DNA of 64,000 nt from Ursus arctos (GCF_023065955.2 NW_026622974.1:31527718-31591717); one strand, 5' to 3'. Shown: positions 22,022 to 35,170, counted from the first letter of the stretch. Translations and numbers: made by a program. Notes: a model not told the origin generated them from the letters alone.

Positions 22022-23275
22022 CATCTCTTCAACAAATGGGTTGGGAAAACTGGATAGCCACATGCAAAAGAATGAAACTGGACCACTTTCTTACACCACA
22101 CACAAAAATAAATTCAAAATAAATTGATGAAAGACTTAAATGTAAGACAGAAAACCATCAAAAATCCTAGGGAAGAACACAGGCAGCAATCTCTTTGACC
22201 TCAGCCACAGCAACTTCTTACTAGGTACATCTCCAGAGACAAGGGAAACAAAAGCAAAAACGAAGTATTGAGATCTCATCAAGATAAAAATCTCCTGCAC
22301 AGCAAAGGAAACAATTAACAAGACTAAAAGGCAATCAATGAAATGGGAGAAGATATTTGCAAATGACATATTGGATAAAGGGCTAGGCTCCAGAATCTAT
22401 AAAGAACTCATCAAAATCAACACCCAAAAAATAAATAATCCAGTTAAATGGGCAAAAGACATGAACAGACATTTCTCCAAAGAAGACATACAAATGGCTA
22501 ACAGACACATGAAAAATGCTCAACATCATTCACCACCAAGGAAATACAAATCAAAAATACAATGAGATACCACCACACACCTGTCATAATGGTTAAAATT
22601 AAAAACTCAGGAAACAACAGATGTTGGCGAGGATGAGTAAAAAGGAGAAACCTCCTACACTGTTGGTGGGAATGCAAGCTGGTGCAGCCGCTCTGGCAAA
22701 CATATTCCTCAAAACGTTAAAAATAGAGCTGCCCTATGACCCAGCAATTGCACTACTAGGTATTTATCCAAAGGATACAAAAATGCTGATTTGAAGGAGT
22801 ACATGCACTCCAGTGTTTCTAGCAGCACTATCAACAATAGCCAAATTAGGGAAAGAGCTGAGATGTCCATCGACAGATGAATGAATAGAGAAGATGTGGT
22901 ATATATGTGATGGAATATTACTCAGCCATCAAAAAGAATGAAATCTTGCCATTTGCAGCATCATGGAGCTAGAGAGTATTATGCTAAGTGAAATAAGTCA
23001 GTCAGAGGAAGATAAATACTACATGATTTAACTCATATGTGGTATTTAAGAAACAAAACAAAGAACAAAGAAAGAAAAGACAAAAAAACACTCAAATACA
23101 GAGAACAAACTTGTGGTTGTCAAAAGGAGGTGGGTTGGGGGAAGGGTGAAATAGAGGGCATCAAGAGTAACCTTATTAAAATGAGCACTGAGAAATGTAT
23201 AGAAATATAAATCATCATATACCTGAAACTAATATAATACTGTATGTTAATTATATTCAAATAAAAACATAAATA

Positions 23276-23959
23276 GAAAATAATTTTTTTTTAATTTAAG
23301 GCCCCCGTATATGAAATGTATTGTTTCTGTAACATCTCTGCTAGGATATGTGCTTCATTCTGCTACTGAGGATGTCTTCCCACCTAGACTCTTATTTTCT
23401 AGAGGCAAGCTGCGTTTTTTTTATCCTAACCCACAATTCAGTGACTTGCACATTTTATGCATATAAAAATATGGCCTGTTGATGTAAATGCTACCCTCCT
23501 CATTTTATAAATTCATACCTATATGAATACTTAGTATGAATCTTTATCTTAGAAAGCTTATGCAGCTTAGCTACAGTTCAACTATTTTATCAGAGGGTGA
23601 GTGACTTAAAGTCAATATAGTGCCTTAGGTAGAAATAATCTGATTTTTGGAAGGCAAAATGGAGAAGATTGTTATATAAATACATAAATGATCTTTTATG
23701 TCAATATCAGACATCTCTTTATTTTTGAGATATAAGTGTAGTAACTGTTATTAATAAATACCCTTTCTTGAATCCTATTTTCAATTTTAATAAAAAAATC
23801 ATTGTTCATACTTATTAGAGCTCCTATTTTCACATCTTTTTTTCATGTTCTGTCCTAATTTAGACATTTAAGATAAACTCATTATTGTGAAGATTTAAAG
23901 AACATTAATAAAGTTATGATTCTAAAAAAACTAAACTCTCATTGTGACATTTTGGAATA
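23276..23959. other. Unique-looking sequence
   Basis: The phrase 'cacctagactcttattttct' near 23382 faintly recalls an L2 3' end, but the support is too thin for a call. Nothing else is recognised. Confidence 0.4.
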
Positions 23960-24370
23960 TGCAAAAAGTAAAAGAAAGCAAAGATCCTCCATATTTACAT
24001 TGCCCATGAGATAATCACTCCTCGTAACCTAATGCGTTATCAGCATCCTGTTTTTCATCTATATACAACAAAACTGAGATCATGGCATATGCAATTTTAT
24101 ATACTGTTTTATTCACTTCACATTATATCATAGCATGTCCTCATCGCTTTCAGTATTTTATAAACACCATCTTAAAGCCCTCAGAGCATTCTATCATGGG
24201 TGTATCATATTTCATTCAACCATTTTTCTATTTTAGTGTTTTAAATTATTTTCCATTATACTATTACAAAGAATGCTATGATGAATATCTTTGTACATAC
24301 ATCTTAATTTATGCCTTAGATAAAATCATAATTTCATATTTAATTCTGCCTTATTTACAACTTCATTTCA
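23960..24370 (-). mobile_element. Old L1M/L1ME relic, antisense
   Basis: The order of phrases follows an ancient L1 on the minus strand. It has 'catcctgtttttcatctata', 'ttatatcatagcatgtcctc', 'gcattctatcatgggtgtat', 'catttttctattttagtgtt', and 'aatgctatgatgaatatctt' followed by 'tgtacatac'. The open frame 24082-24378 is a by-product of the T-rich antisense strand. Confidence 0.6.
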
Positions 24371-25089
24371 AACCATAGGTTATACAGGTCATTAGAGCAT
24401 GCATTTGAGAGTACAACATATCGGGCTAGGCAATCCACTTTGGCGTCAGTGGAAAGAAGGTTGAAGAATTTTATAAATCAGATACCGTGAACGTGCCAAG
24501 AAAAGAACATTAGTAGCTTGGGTTGAAGGTCCTGTTTCCATTAGATCTATACGTGTTCTGTACCTTGTCATCACAAAATTGAGTTTGTCTGGATGGTTTG
24601 TTGAGAAGGACAAAAAGATTTTCTTTAATAGTCTGCTTTTAAGTACAATGATTCTTTGTCATCACCTATGGAATATAAAAATTGTCCTTGAAGCTATGAA
24701 TACCACAAATCTGGTTTTACATGTTTGTTGTAAGAAATTGAATTTACTCACTATGTTTGTTAAAGTAAATCATATTTATTAGGATATATTGCTGTAGGCA
24801 ATTGAATTTACTTCCCTAAGTTGTAATACACACACAGCACAATAATGATTAACTAACTCACTGTCTACAACATCACTAGTTTTATTCTGTAACTTTACCA
24901 AACGGTGTGAATTCACTGTGAATTACAATCTTTGTCTTTTGCTTGCTCCCTACGTTCTGTTTAAGAAAAATTAATTATTCCAACAATAAAAATTCTTTCT
25001 TCATCAAGATGCACTCCTAAAATTGGAATTAATAGAAAGTCCTATGAAATTTCAAGGCTCTTTATACTTTTTGCCAAAGAGATGCTCTA
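24371..25089. other. Unique-looking sequence
   Basis: No recognisable gene or repeat. The short frame at 24579-24782 has no protein features I recognise. Confidence 0.45.
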
Positions 25090-25175
25090 AAAGTTTATTT
25101 ACTCAACAAATTCATATTAAGCACGGATAATGCCAGGCACTGCACTGGTTAGTAGGGACACAGTCCCTATGAACA
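25090..25175 (-). mobile_element. L2 3'-end relic, antisense
   Basis: 'ttactcaacaaattcatatt', then 'aagcacggataatgccaggcactg', follows the reverse of the L2 terminus (ttgagcacctactatgtgccaggcactg). It is short and diverged. Confidence 0.6.
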
Positions 25176-25499
25176 ATATATTTGTCCCAAATCATACACC
25201 CAATAACAATGGAAGAAGGTTCTCCATGGCAATGTGCATTTGCTAACACTATCATTGTTTTAAATCTTGATGATTTAATTTGCCAAATACAGCATACTAT
25301 TTTATTAATTTATCTATTATTACTACTAATGTTAAAATTCTTATACCAATGTTCTCTTTCATTTACTTATTCTTCTACTGGGATTTTTAATATAACTAAG
25401 TCATAGGAGCAGATTATATATTAGAAATGGCTGTTTTTCAAATTATTTATAAATACAGTTTCTATCAAATACATGTATTCTATATGTTATATATTTCCA

Positions 25500-25760
25500 T
25501 CTATTGCTTTTTCTTTATATTTTCCATTGTTTTATGCTTAGAAATGCTTTTCCAACCCCAATATTAGACATGTATTCATTCATATTTCCTTCTCTTTCCC
25601 TTGTTTTTATCTCATATTAAATCTTTCATCCCTCAGAAAGTAACTTTGGTGTATAGTATAAAATAGTTAGATTTATTTGTTATCAAATTTCTTATGAGTT
25701 TACTACAAATCAACTTATTAATGTTTTTATATCCCACAACAATTATGCTAATTTTTCTAT
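25500..25760 (-). mobile_element. Possible old L1M relic, antisense
   Basis: 'gctttttctttatattttcc', 'gaaatgcttttccaacccca' and 'tttatctcatattaaatctt' loosely follow the antisense L1M sequence around the 'aaatctttgccaaccc' landmark. It may be part of the same ancient element as 23960-24370. Similarity is weak. Confidence 0.35.
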
Positions 25761-26804
25761 TTGTATTTCTAAGAATTTTAATGTAGATATTATAGATACA
25801 CTATTATTTGTGCTTCCCAGTGCAAGAAGACCAAGACTTTCATCTCCATGATAGATTGCATATTAATTTTAAATTCTGTTGTTGGCCCTTCTCTCTTCAC
25901 AAAGTAGTTCCTACCAGAAAGAAGATGATTGCTGACTTTTTGTCAGTTTGTAAGTATTAAGGAATGAGTAAAAAATCATTTCTTTCCTATTTTGTCTTGC
26001 TGCTGTATTTTGTCCTAAATATGTCTTAGTTTAAAAAGTTCAAAAAATCATGTTAGACTGAAAAGAGAGTTGCCATGCAGGACTTTTTCTCCTACTCCAT
26101 GACTTTTCATGGCATAGCACTTACTCGCACCCAACCAGGACAGGCAAAATAATGCTATAAATTTCAGTCACCAAAATGCAAAAATTATAACTTTCTTTAA
26201 TTTTTAATTTTTCAATACAAGATTTAATTTCTAGGTAGGGCCTCTAAATGCATCAGATAGCAGTAGTCTCAATCAGGTATCTGCTCACCCAACTCCTTCC
26301 CAAAGTTGCTTTTAAGTTACATTTGTGAATAGTCCTGAAGCATATAGGATGGGCCAAGGTTGGGGTAAACACAGGGGGTGGAATCTTGTCCTCCTCAGTA
26401 CACATGGTCATCCTTGTACCAAGCACTTTCCAGTCTAGTAACAGTGTAGTTCAGTATGTCATCTCTTGTTCCATTAAAGGCCCTCAAGTATGGATACTCT
26501 CCTTATAGGCCTTTGCCATCTTGGCTCATGGATTAATCTGTTGGCCCCATGACTAGCTAGGCCACTCTACTCAATTATTCTCCCTGGCCCTTCAGTTAAT
26601 TCTGCTGCCCTGCCATTATTCTGAATTAATGGAATTCTGTGAGCTACCCACATGAAAGACAATGTGAACAGCACCCTCAGTATTTGCATAAAGTGTAGTT
26701 CTGAATATACCATCATGTCATATCTACTCTAGAGTGCTTTATTTGCAAGTCTCCACTGCTCTCAAATTCCCAAACCTTTATTTTAGTTTCAGTTGTGCCT
26801 CAAA

Positions 26805-26806
<2 letters not shown>
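25761..26806. other. Unique-looking sequence
   Basis: Nothing is recognised in this stretch. Confidence 0.45.

Positions 26807-26849
<43 letters not shown>
26807..26849. repeat. (AC)n microsatellite
   Basis: About 21 uninterrupted AC dinucleotides. They are long enough to be polymorphic. The overlapping plus-strand frame translates it as a His-Thr run and is not a gene. Confidence 0.97.
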
Positions 26850-26852
<3 letters not shown>

Positions 26853-29800
26853 CAAATAGAATATGGGAAGGATGGGGTGCCAGAAATTTCATTCTTTGCA
26901 AGTTAAAACTCTACCAGCCTTCATTCACACAATGCTTCCTTCCATCTTTTCTAGGTCTGTCAAATTTGCAGGACCTCTGTCTACACTTGGGAGTGAGAAA
27001 CCTAAGTCTGACTCAGCAGGGATTCTCCTAAATCCTGAATTCTCTTAGGTAGGATTTTCAACCCATGAAAACTTTTTTTTTTTCACTCTTACCAGTGTAA
27101 AAGTTCTAATTTTAATTTTCTTACTGATGTTTGAGCCTAGGGAAGATGAGAAATGGTCATTTTCTTTATCCCCCCCCTTTCATTTGTTTATATCTCAAGC
27201 CCTGTTCAGTCATATCGAGAATTATAAAAAAAAATTAAAAGATGACCAAAAAACCAGCCTGAAGGCCAATGAGGAGAAGAGGTGAAATCCAAAATATGGC
27301 ACAGAGGAGAGGAGTTTAAGAAACCAAAGGGACAGAGGAACAGATACTGAAGAGAAAGAGAGAGTCCCTGCAGAGGGGAGAGACTTTCAGACAAACCCAG
27401 AGATGCTTGATCCCTAGAAATAAGAAAGACCCTTTTGGAAATAGATCCTTGAGTAGATAAGACAAGATCAATAGAGTAGAGGATCATATTGCCCCACTAA
27501 GGGAAAGTCTGTGTGGATTAAAATAAGCAACTTAAGGCTCACGTTGAGAGCAACTATGTCCAGTGTTCTGGACTTTGAAATATGCACCTACATAACTGAA
27601 CATGCAAGGCTTACAGAGACTAAAGAGTCCAAATGAATTTGGAACTGATATAAAAGGGTGCCATGCAAAGGCCTGCATTTTGGGTGATATCATTAAAAGA
27701 GTATACATAGAGTAATTAATTATTCCTAAATGAACATTTAGTGAAATGGAAGAAGGAAGCTTTAATTTTCAGTTTTTACTAATTCTTATGTCAAATTAAA
27801 AATATGCTCATATTTCATTCATAAGAAATTTCCTGTTTTATGTTTCTACCTCTGTTTTATTGTTTTGTTTTCAGAATTCATATTTTCTGAAAATCTTACC
27901 TGAACTCCATTCACATTCAACAATATGGCTCTGACAACTAAATTCGTTTTTCTCATCACAAAATTCTCCCTATGATGAAATTCAAAATCAGTCTCAGAGC
28001 CATCTATGTCTCTAATTATTTTTAATGCCTGTTATCTTTTTTAATCTAAGTAAACCTAACAATATTTTCTAAAATTGTACAATTTCTCTTTACTTTATGA
28101 AAAATCAGTCTTGTGACTTAAACAAGCTTTGGGCTTGTTTTTATTTATATATCAATATTTTCATTGTCTAAGCCAGAGAGCTGATATCAAATATTAATGC
28201 CAACTTAAATCAGGCATACTTAATATACCAACCTCTTCCCTCTTTCCAGTTCCTAGAAGCTAATGGTTTCATTTTTAGTTAGATATACTTCCCAGAGTGG
28301 AGAGGAATGTTTTACTGAATATTTGTGTTCTTTTGGCAAGTAGCATTCCTCTCTTCCCTTCTCCCTCCTTGTCACTTCCTTCCCATTCTCTTCTAGGCTC
28401 TACTCTGTATCTCAAAGGATGGAAGCCTAGAAACGGCATTTCTCCAACTCCCCTGTCCTTAGTATTCTAAGTGCAGTTAGTGGTCTGCCAATACGATTCA
28501 TTTGCTCAGGATTTGGAAAAAAAGGATGGAATCACTCTGTGTTCATTTCTCTTTTCCAGCAGGAGGCATATACATGGATATCTCAGATATAGGTGTTTGC
28601 ACTAACTTGCCTTTGGGTTGAATTGGATTGGTCCAGTCCGAAGGGATATTTCTAATGCTCCATATCCCCAATATAAACATCTAGAAATTACTGATGAAAA
28701 ATTTAGAAGGAGGAAGTTAGAATAGAAAAATTGTTCTAATTGACTGAAAACAGAGATCAAGAGTTCTACAGAAAGTGATTGAGTCGTCCTGAAACCAGAC
28801 CAAAATATAAAGTAAAATTTATGGAATGTGTTTCTACCTCTTATGGGTTTCATAAAGGCAGTAGGGCCTAAAGACAGGAAATTTTCTCAATTGTCCCCAG
28901 AGTGATCTGTTCCTTGGAGCAATGAGGTAAGAAGGGATAGAGTGGGAAAAGTCAGAGAATTGCTACTCCCTCGAATCCTACCTTGGGTTAGATTCCCTAG
29001 AAACAGAGATTCAGACAGCAATACTTGTGCAAGAGATTTTTTTTTTTTTTTAAGGAAATGAGGATGGAACAGAGGAAGAAGATAAAGACATGGTTTCAGC
29101 TGAAGTCTAGCCTTCATCTGATCCCAGAAGGAGCATGAATGGATCCACAGTTTTCCACCTGGAAAAAAAAGGGCACTAGGCTTAGCTGAAAACCACTCAA
29201 ATACCAGGTGGGAAATAAGTCCACCTCTCTGGTAAAGAGATCTGGATGGGCACTGAAATCTACTGCAAACCCTATGGCAGAGCCATTCTTTGCTTACATG
29301 CAAAAGACATGTACACCTGTACTCACTAACACTCAGCCAGACCTCATTCCATGTCCTATCATTTCATCCCTGAATACTGTCAGAAGAAAAATGAGAACAA
29401 CCCAGCTGCTAATTCTATTCAACTTTCCATAAATAAGTTACTTTTAAGTTGATAAGATTCAGATGTTTTTTGATAGTCCAAAGGAATAGGTGTCACCAAA
29501 GTTATATTTATACCATTGCACACATTCAATCCAATACCAAGTTAGAGAATAAAATTAATCTTTAAAAAGAAAGTCAAGGAAACATTAAATAGTATCTTTA
29601 ACTATAAAAAATATTTCTACGAGTTACACTAGTTCTTGTGAGGTGGAAGGGGGGATGCTGAGGGAATAACCAAACTATCTTCTCTCTTCTTCTTACCTAA
29701 AAGATGCCAAAACCAGGTGGAACAAGAAGGTAGGAAGGTTGATTCTAATTGGTATTGCAAAAGATGATTGTGTAGATTGTGTAGATGTCTATTGCAAAAG

Positions 29801-30544
29801 ATGATTTAATTGGTGCTGTGTAATTTCAAATCAAATTTGCAAGTACGTTGCTATGTTATACTGGGAGATATCAAGCTGAAAACTGGGTGCCTGATATGAT
29901 TATGCCAATTTAATAATTGAGTAGGAAATGTGTCTTCCATCTCTGATGCAGTTGACAGTCTTCATTAAGCTCCTGTAAAACTCAGTTTTCTCTAATAGTT
30001 GTTATTGTTAATGAAAGCTAAGCCCTCTCATTCAGTCTTTTTTTATACTTTTTTCAAAGAGGAAATTAGTATTTCCAAAATAAGCACATTTTTGCCCCTG
30101 ATTTACTGATGCCCTAAGCATGTCTTCAGCATTTCTATAGGGTGGCCCAACAGGAAGGAAGAGAAGTGGTGGGGCATGGAGTGTCCAGATGCTCTTAAGA
30201 CCACTGCCACTTCCACAGCAGAGGGGTGAGAACAAGGAATCCCTGGCCACCATTGGTTTGGATGTGATGCACCATGAAAAAGAGGAAAAGAGAAAAGCCC
30301 ATGTAGGTGGGCATTGCAGGAAAGCTTTGAGGAAACAATTGAGAGTGGGGGTTAACGGAGGAGAAGCTCAGCACAGCTGGTGAGGTGTGGGAGAGATAGG
30401 AGAAGAAAAGGGATTTAAAAATACGCAGCTGCAGGTAACAAATTAAACCCTCTTCTGAGTTCTTAGAGGAACAGAAAGTTTAGAATTATCTTTAATTACT
30501 TCATCTGCCGGATTGCCTTTCTTTTGGAATATAGGATTATTTTT
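26850..30544. other. About 3.7 kb of unique-looking sequence
   Basis: No known element is confidently recognised. A T-run at about 29037-29054 and a stretch around 28990-29300 ('ctagaaacagagattcagac') might be an ancient repeat I cannot name. The 138-codon minus-strand frame at 28887-29303 has a Lys run translated from the T-run and no family resemblance. A 17-bp direct duplication lies at 29753-29806. Confidence 0.4.
29753..29806 (+). repeat. Short direct duplication, 17 bp, 37-bp period
   Basis: The word tattgcaaaagatgatt occurs at 29753-29769 and exactly again at 29790-29806. The spacer itself repeats 'gattgtgtagat'. This looks like a local slippage or tandem duplication event. Confidence 0.9.
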
Positions 30545-30925
30545 TTCATGTATTCATTCAATCAGCCAAGTATTTATTTACCCAACAAATATATATATTT
30601 AGCACCTGCTACATGCCAAGCTCTGTTCTAGGCACTGGATATACAATGATGAAAAAAGAAACAAAAATCCCTAGCCTCTATGGAGTTAACACCTTAGGGA
30701 AGAGAGACAGACTACACAAATCACAAATCACTAAAGGCATTTGGTATGTCAAATGGTGATTATATTTATAATACTACAGAGAAGTCCTAGACCATATAGT
30801 ATAGTATATACTACTATAGAAAAAAGCAAAGCTGGAAGGGGTATAGGGAGCATTGGGGAGGTTACAAAGTTAAAAAGCACGTTAAGTAGAGCCTCAACTA
30901 ATTTCTGAAGGAGGTTGTACAGTTT
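30545..30925 (-). mobile_element. L2 LINE 3' region, antisense
   Basis: The L2 terminus is well preserved in reverse: 'tattcattcaatcagccaag', then 'cacctgctacatgccaagct', 'tctaggcactggatatacaa' and 'tagcctctatggagttaaca'. Further on, 'gggagcattggggaggttac' matches the typical gggaggcttccctgaggaag region. It is an ancient mammalian-wide relic. Confidence 0.75.
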
Positions 30926-33584
30926 TTCATCTATGATTGTCTACATTTGAAGAACTTAAAAGGTCTCAATCTGTGTCTAAGTCTCTATTTTGAGGAAAGG
31001 AGGAGTATTAAAAAGACTTATGTGCACAAAAATATTGCATTTGTTTTACTTCATGTTGTTTGTCCTGAAATTTCACTTACAAGCCCATCTGTTGTCCCCA
31101 GCACAATTAACAATATTTACTCACTAAATTGTCCCTTACTTCTTTGCTATAAAATAAAAATATCCATCCCAATTGACCTACTACATGTAGTCCTTATGAA
31201 TACTTACCTACTACCAGCTTCACAAAGTCCGTGCTAACCACCAATTGTATTTTCTACTTCTCTGTTGGTATATTATGATCTTTTAAGTAGGTAGCAACTT
31301 TCAATGACAGTTTTGAGCTCTAAAGAGATAGTTCTTGCTATTTTTATTAGTGAAACAGGTAGTAGTAGTATCTTGTACCCAGTCATACATCCTTAAATCA
31401 CAAGCTCTGGATTAGCATTGTCTTTATATTCTGTAGACTTCTTACAATGTTGTATATTATCACCATCTATAGGATGCTGTATATTATCACCATCTTAGCT
31501 CCTCATGCCTTCCAAAAATGTTTTTAAAATATTAAGTAATAACCGCTCATATCATATTGTTGTACTATGAAAAGGGCAAAGTCATGGGTCATGAGCAGTG
31601 GAACTGTTCCATTCTACAAATATAATCCCATCCTCACTGGCAGTCCTACATTGTGGCTATATTAGTACCGGAAGAAAAACAACTCAAAACATAAACTCTA
31701 CTAACAAGTCAATTATAGCATCATAGAATGCAATTGGCATTGTAAATAACTGTCAACTAATGCGTGTTTGCATAGTTGACTGAGAAGTCCTACTACTTTT
31801 GAAGATTTAATTACTTTCTATTATGTGTAACATTAAAAAAGATACATAATTTTATAATCTAAATCTAGAAAAGAAATATGAGAAACAGGATGGATTAGGA
31901 TTCAAATACTGAAAAACAAATATCAGACAAATAGATAAATCTTACCTCTACCAGCCAGTCTCATTAAATAAACTTTGGCTATCAGAAAAGATTAGGAATA
32001 AAATCCTACAAAGAAAAATCAATAATACTAAATGTATTAAAGTAGTCGCTAAATTTTATGATTATGTGTGTGAAGCATTTATTTATTATTTTATCCATTC
32101 AGTGAAGCAAACAATAAATGGTTTGGTTAGACTAATATGTCACTAAATTAAATAGAGATTTATGTTTGAGAAGCCATATTAGCACTTGGATTCAAAAAAA
32201 TCTTTGTAAATACATTTCTCCAGGATTGTGCATTCAGTTGTTCACTATTAGAGACCTTACTTCTAAATAAGCAAATCGAATAAAAGAAAGGCTGTAGGGT
32301 GTCTTGAATTTAAAAACTTTTAAATATGAAATTGTGGCATAAATTTCCCAATAAATATAACCTATTTTACAGGAAAAGTATGTGCTTTATCCCACTGAAA
32401 TTATTTGCTTATCATTTTAAATTAATCAGGAAAAGTTTCCAGAGTTTTACTTTAAAAATAAAATGGAAGAAAACATGGAACAATAAGGAGATACCTAGTG
32501 TCTAGAAAGAAAATAGAATCATAACATTTTCCCATATAATGCCCTTGAAATTGTGATGTTTGCTTGATACTGTCACTGCTAGAAACAAAGTATACAAATT
32601 TTCTATTCTTAAATTTTCTCTCTACTTTTAAAAATAAAATCCATCTGGCCTCCTTAGAGAAGAACCAGCCTCCTTGCTCATCTCCTAATGCTTTTATTCA
32701 ATTAAACACATATACTTTAATCAGATCATTTAGTGCTATAAACATCTGGTCTCAGATTGTAATATAGATTTCAAATTACAAAGAAATAGAGGACGTTATG
32801 TAATGTATAATCGAAATTCACTGACTCATAAGCAGATTTCTTTTTCACTACGTACTACCCTCAGTGGAAGTCGTTGTTTTCTTGTCAACCAAGTCCTGAT
32901 GAAACCACGTTCTTACAAAGACAAGCAGGTAGTCTGGGGAGTGGGGTGATTGGAGAGATCTCTCCTCCTCATCCCCGTCTCCCCCACGCCAAAATGTGAG
33001 TTTCTTCTGTTCTGGGAAGAGAGTCTATCCTATTTGCTTTCATTAAAAAAAAATTATTGCTTTCTTGAAAATACAAAATTGAAGCATTTCCCACTTATTC
33101 CTGACCTCTAAGGAGGTGAGGATACCCAAGGGACTGTGATAGTAAGATTAAACTGTATTCACAAAGGCTAAACCAATTGATTACCAATTTTCAAAGTCTT
33201 AGAACACAGTAAAAGTTAAGAATAAAATACTCCTAAACCAAACACAGCATCTCATTGGTGATTCAGCAAGAACTTCAGTATCTTACTATACTTGAAAAAT
33301 ACTAAGTATGTATTAGGCTAAATCTGTATAGACTCCATAAAATATTCTGGAAGTTAGATTTTTAAATATATCACTTAAGCCAGCTGATTTATTAAACAGT
33401 TGTTTCTAACTTAATGAAAGAAACGTGGTACACTTTGGAGCTATTCTAGGTCTCAAATTCAATATAAATGGGGATATTTTGAAGTGGAAAGCATAAAATC
33501 AAGTATCACACTTGGAAAGATATAACACCTGTTTTTCAATATTGTTATGGTGTTTGGCATGTGCTGTACAATTGTCTGCCGGGG
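30926..33584. other. About 2.7 kb of unique-looking sequence
   Basis: No gene or repeat is recognised. An 18-bp direct duplication, tgtatattatcaccatct, lies at 31451-31468 and 31478-31495 with a 27-bp period. Confidence 0.45.
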
Positions 33585-33735
33585 TTCAATACTCATGCCT
33601 CACTTACTAAATGTATGACCTTGGGCAGAGTTTTTCTCTTCTCAATGACTCAATTTTCTTATCTGCAAGGTGTGGATAATAACACCTACCTCATAAGGTG
33701 ATTGTGAATATAAAATAATTGATGTGATCCTTGAT
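33585..33735 (+). mobile_element. MIR SINE
   Basis: Good MIR order on the plus strand: 'tatgaccttgggcagagttt', 'ctcaatgactcaattttctt', 'atctgcaaggtgtggataat', 'aacacctacctcataaggtg', 'attgtgaatataaaataatt'. The core and 3' portion are present and the 5' promoter part is decayed. Confidence 0.8.
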
Positions 33736-34830
33736 TTCTCATTTTTCTCATCGCTTCTCCACTTGATCACAAGGTCCTATTTGTCTTCCTCTGGACATAC
33801 CCCAAGCCTTTCCACTTCTCTCATTCTTCTCCATGACCCCCTTCATTAAAGCCACCATTGTCTTACCGATGCAAAAACCTGACCTCCCTACATCTACACT
33901 TTTTTACCTCCAATCCATTCTCCAGTGTATTCATTTTAAACACTTTAATCAAATCGCATCCTTCCCCTTTAAAAATTCTTTAATGAGCTCTTCTTGGTGC
34001 TCCTTAAGGAAGAAACTAGACTTTTAATGGCGAGCATAGTCCAGCATAATTCATTTCCTCCTCACTCACCAAAGTCACCTCTTACAAGTCTGCCCCTCAT
34101 TCAGTCACCATCTTCTTGTCATTCTTCACACCTACCAAGTCCTTCCCCATTGCAGAGTCATGGGAAATGTTCTTCTCCAGGACTGTAATCCCTTCCACCA
34201 GCCCTCCACATGAACATTTCCTTTTTTATTCCTAAAGTGTCTCTTTTTTTTAAAGATTTAATTTATTTATTCGATACAGAGAGAGAGAGAGAGAACACAA
34301 GCGGGGGGGTGGGGAGGCAACAGGCAGAGCGAAAGGCAAATAAGCAATTTTTTAAAAAGATTTTATTTATTTGACAGAGACAGAGAGACCACGCATGAGC
34401 ACGTACAAGCAGGCAGAGTGGCAGGCAGAAGCAGGCTCCCCAATGAGCAGAGAGCCCGATGTGGGGCTCAATCTCAGGACCCTGAGATCATGACCTGAGC
34501 TGAAGGCAGACACTTAACTGAGCCACCGAGGTGCTCCCTGAAGTATCTCTTAAATACAGCATCTCATTATACATGCCTTCCCTTGCCATTCTATTTAAAG
34601 TGTCCATCCTATGTTATTCACTATCCCATTACCTTTAATACCAATTATCATAATATTTCATTATTTGTTGTTGTTGTCATCTAGCTAGTTTCCCCAATCA
34701 GAATATAAACTCCTCAGGGGTAGGACATCTCCATTCTTCTATCTTCCGTGCTTGGCACATAGAAGGTGCTTAACAAATAAGATCTCAATAAAAAAACTGT
34801 GATACTTATAAATGCTCAATAATTGGAGCT
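33736..34830 (+). mobile_element. L2 LINE 3' region, interrupted by SINE dimer
   Basis: The sequence follows L2 in order: 'caatccattctccagtgtat', 'ctttaatcaaatcgcatcct', 'aaattctttaatgagctctt', and after the SINE 'cctatgttattcactatccc'. Its end has 'agaatataaactcctcaggg', 'gtgcttggcacatagaagg' and 'tgcttaacaaataa', which is the L2 terminus. The SINE unit at 34246-34536 splits it. The two small frames at 33833-34188 are translated L2 relic, not genes. Confidence 0.7.
34246..34536 (-). mobile_element. Dimeric SINEC: full copy joined to truncated copy
   Basis: Read on the minus strand, a complete SINE (head at about 34536, 'ggagcacctcggtggctcag') runs into its tail at about 34350. It is followed immediately by the 3' part of a second SINE ending in its own tail at about 34246. 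Flanking sequences cctaaagtgtctctt (34231-34245) and cctgaagtatctctt (34537-34551) match at 13 of 15. They embrace the whole unit, implying one insertion. A simple nested insertion would leave the outer copy's 5' part on the far side, which is absent. Confidence 0.75.
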
Positions 34831-35168
34831 GTTATCTTGAGAACAAGGCTTTTATTTATGAAAATTGTATAAATTATCATGTAAAAGAGTATATCTAAAT
34901 AACTTGAGAGTATTGCTTATGATATTAAAAAAATTCACCAACTCAATGAATAAACACTGCGATAGTGGATAGAGTTCAAATGGATCTTATCATACAGTAA
35001 TATACTTTGAGATCCTAGGAAAAAAGGTTTAATTCAATGGAGATAGTGAGTTTCATCTTTGAAAACTGAAGAAATAAGAGAAGAGTGGATAGCAGATACA
35101 ATCTTTGTTGCTTCCTCATGGCTATGTACCTAATTCCACTGGTCAGCTCCTCATGCATAGGCACAATA

Positions 35169-35170
<2 letters not shown>

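Larger units (their letters stand above)
18080..23275 (+). mobile_element. Long 5'-truncated L1 (carnivore/L1MA-like), rearranged
   Basis: The element begins in the 3' part of ORF1 ('aaaatcaacccaaggaggtg', 'tatcagcagatttttcagca'). It passes the inter-ORF region and starts ORF2 at 18850, then continues through EN, RT and the C-terminal part. It ends in a carnivore 3'UTR ('gaaactaatataatactgta') with a degenerate A-rich tail at about 23275. The boundaries are approximate and no TSD is visible. ORF2 restarts at 20081 (see the duplication entry), so this is a chimera of two L1 segments or a duplicated element. There are many stops and frameshifts, so it is inactive. Confidence 0.85.

Noticed and set aside
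28985..29300. Possible LTR or other ancient repeat ('ctagaaacagagattcagac')
   Set aside because: The phrase feels familiar from old mammalian repeats, but I could not name a family or find ends, so no element is called.
28887..29303. 138-codon minus-strand open frame
   Set aside because: It contains a Lys run translated from a T tract, shows no family motif, and has no splice or promoter context. Chance opening is the simplest reading.
33833..34188. Two small plus-strand frames as a possible gene
   Set aside because: The DNA follows the L2 3' region in order; the frames are translated relic.
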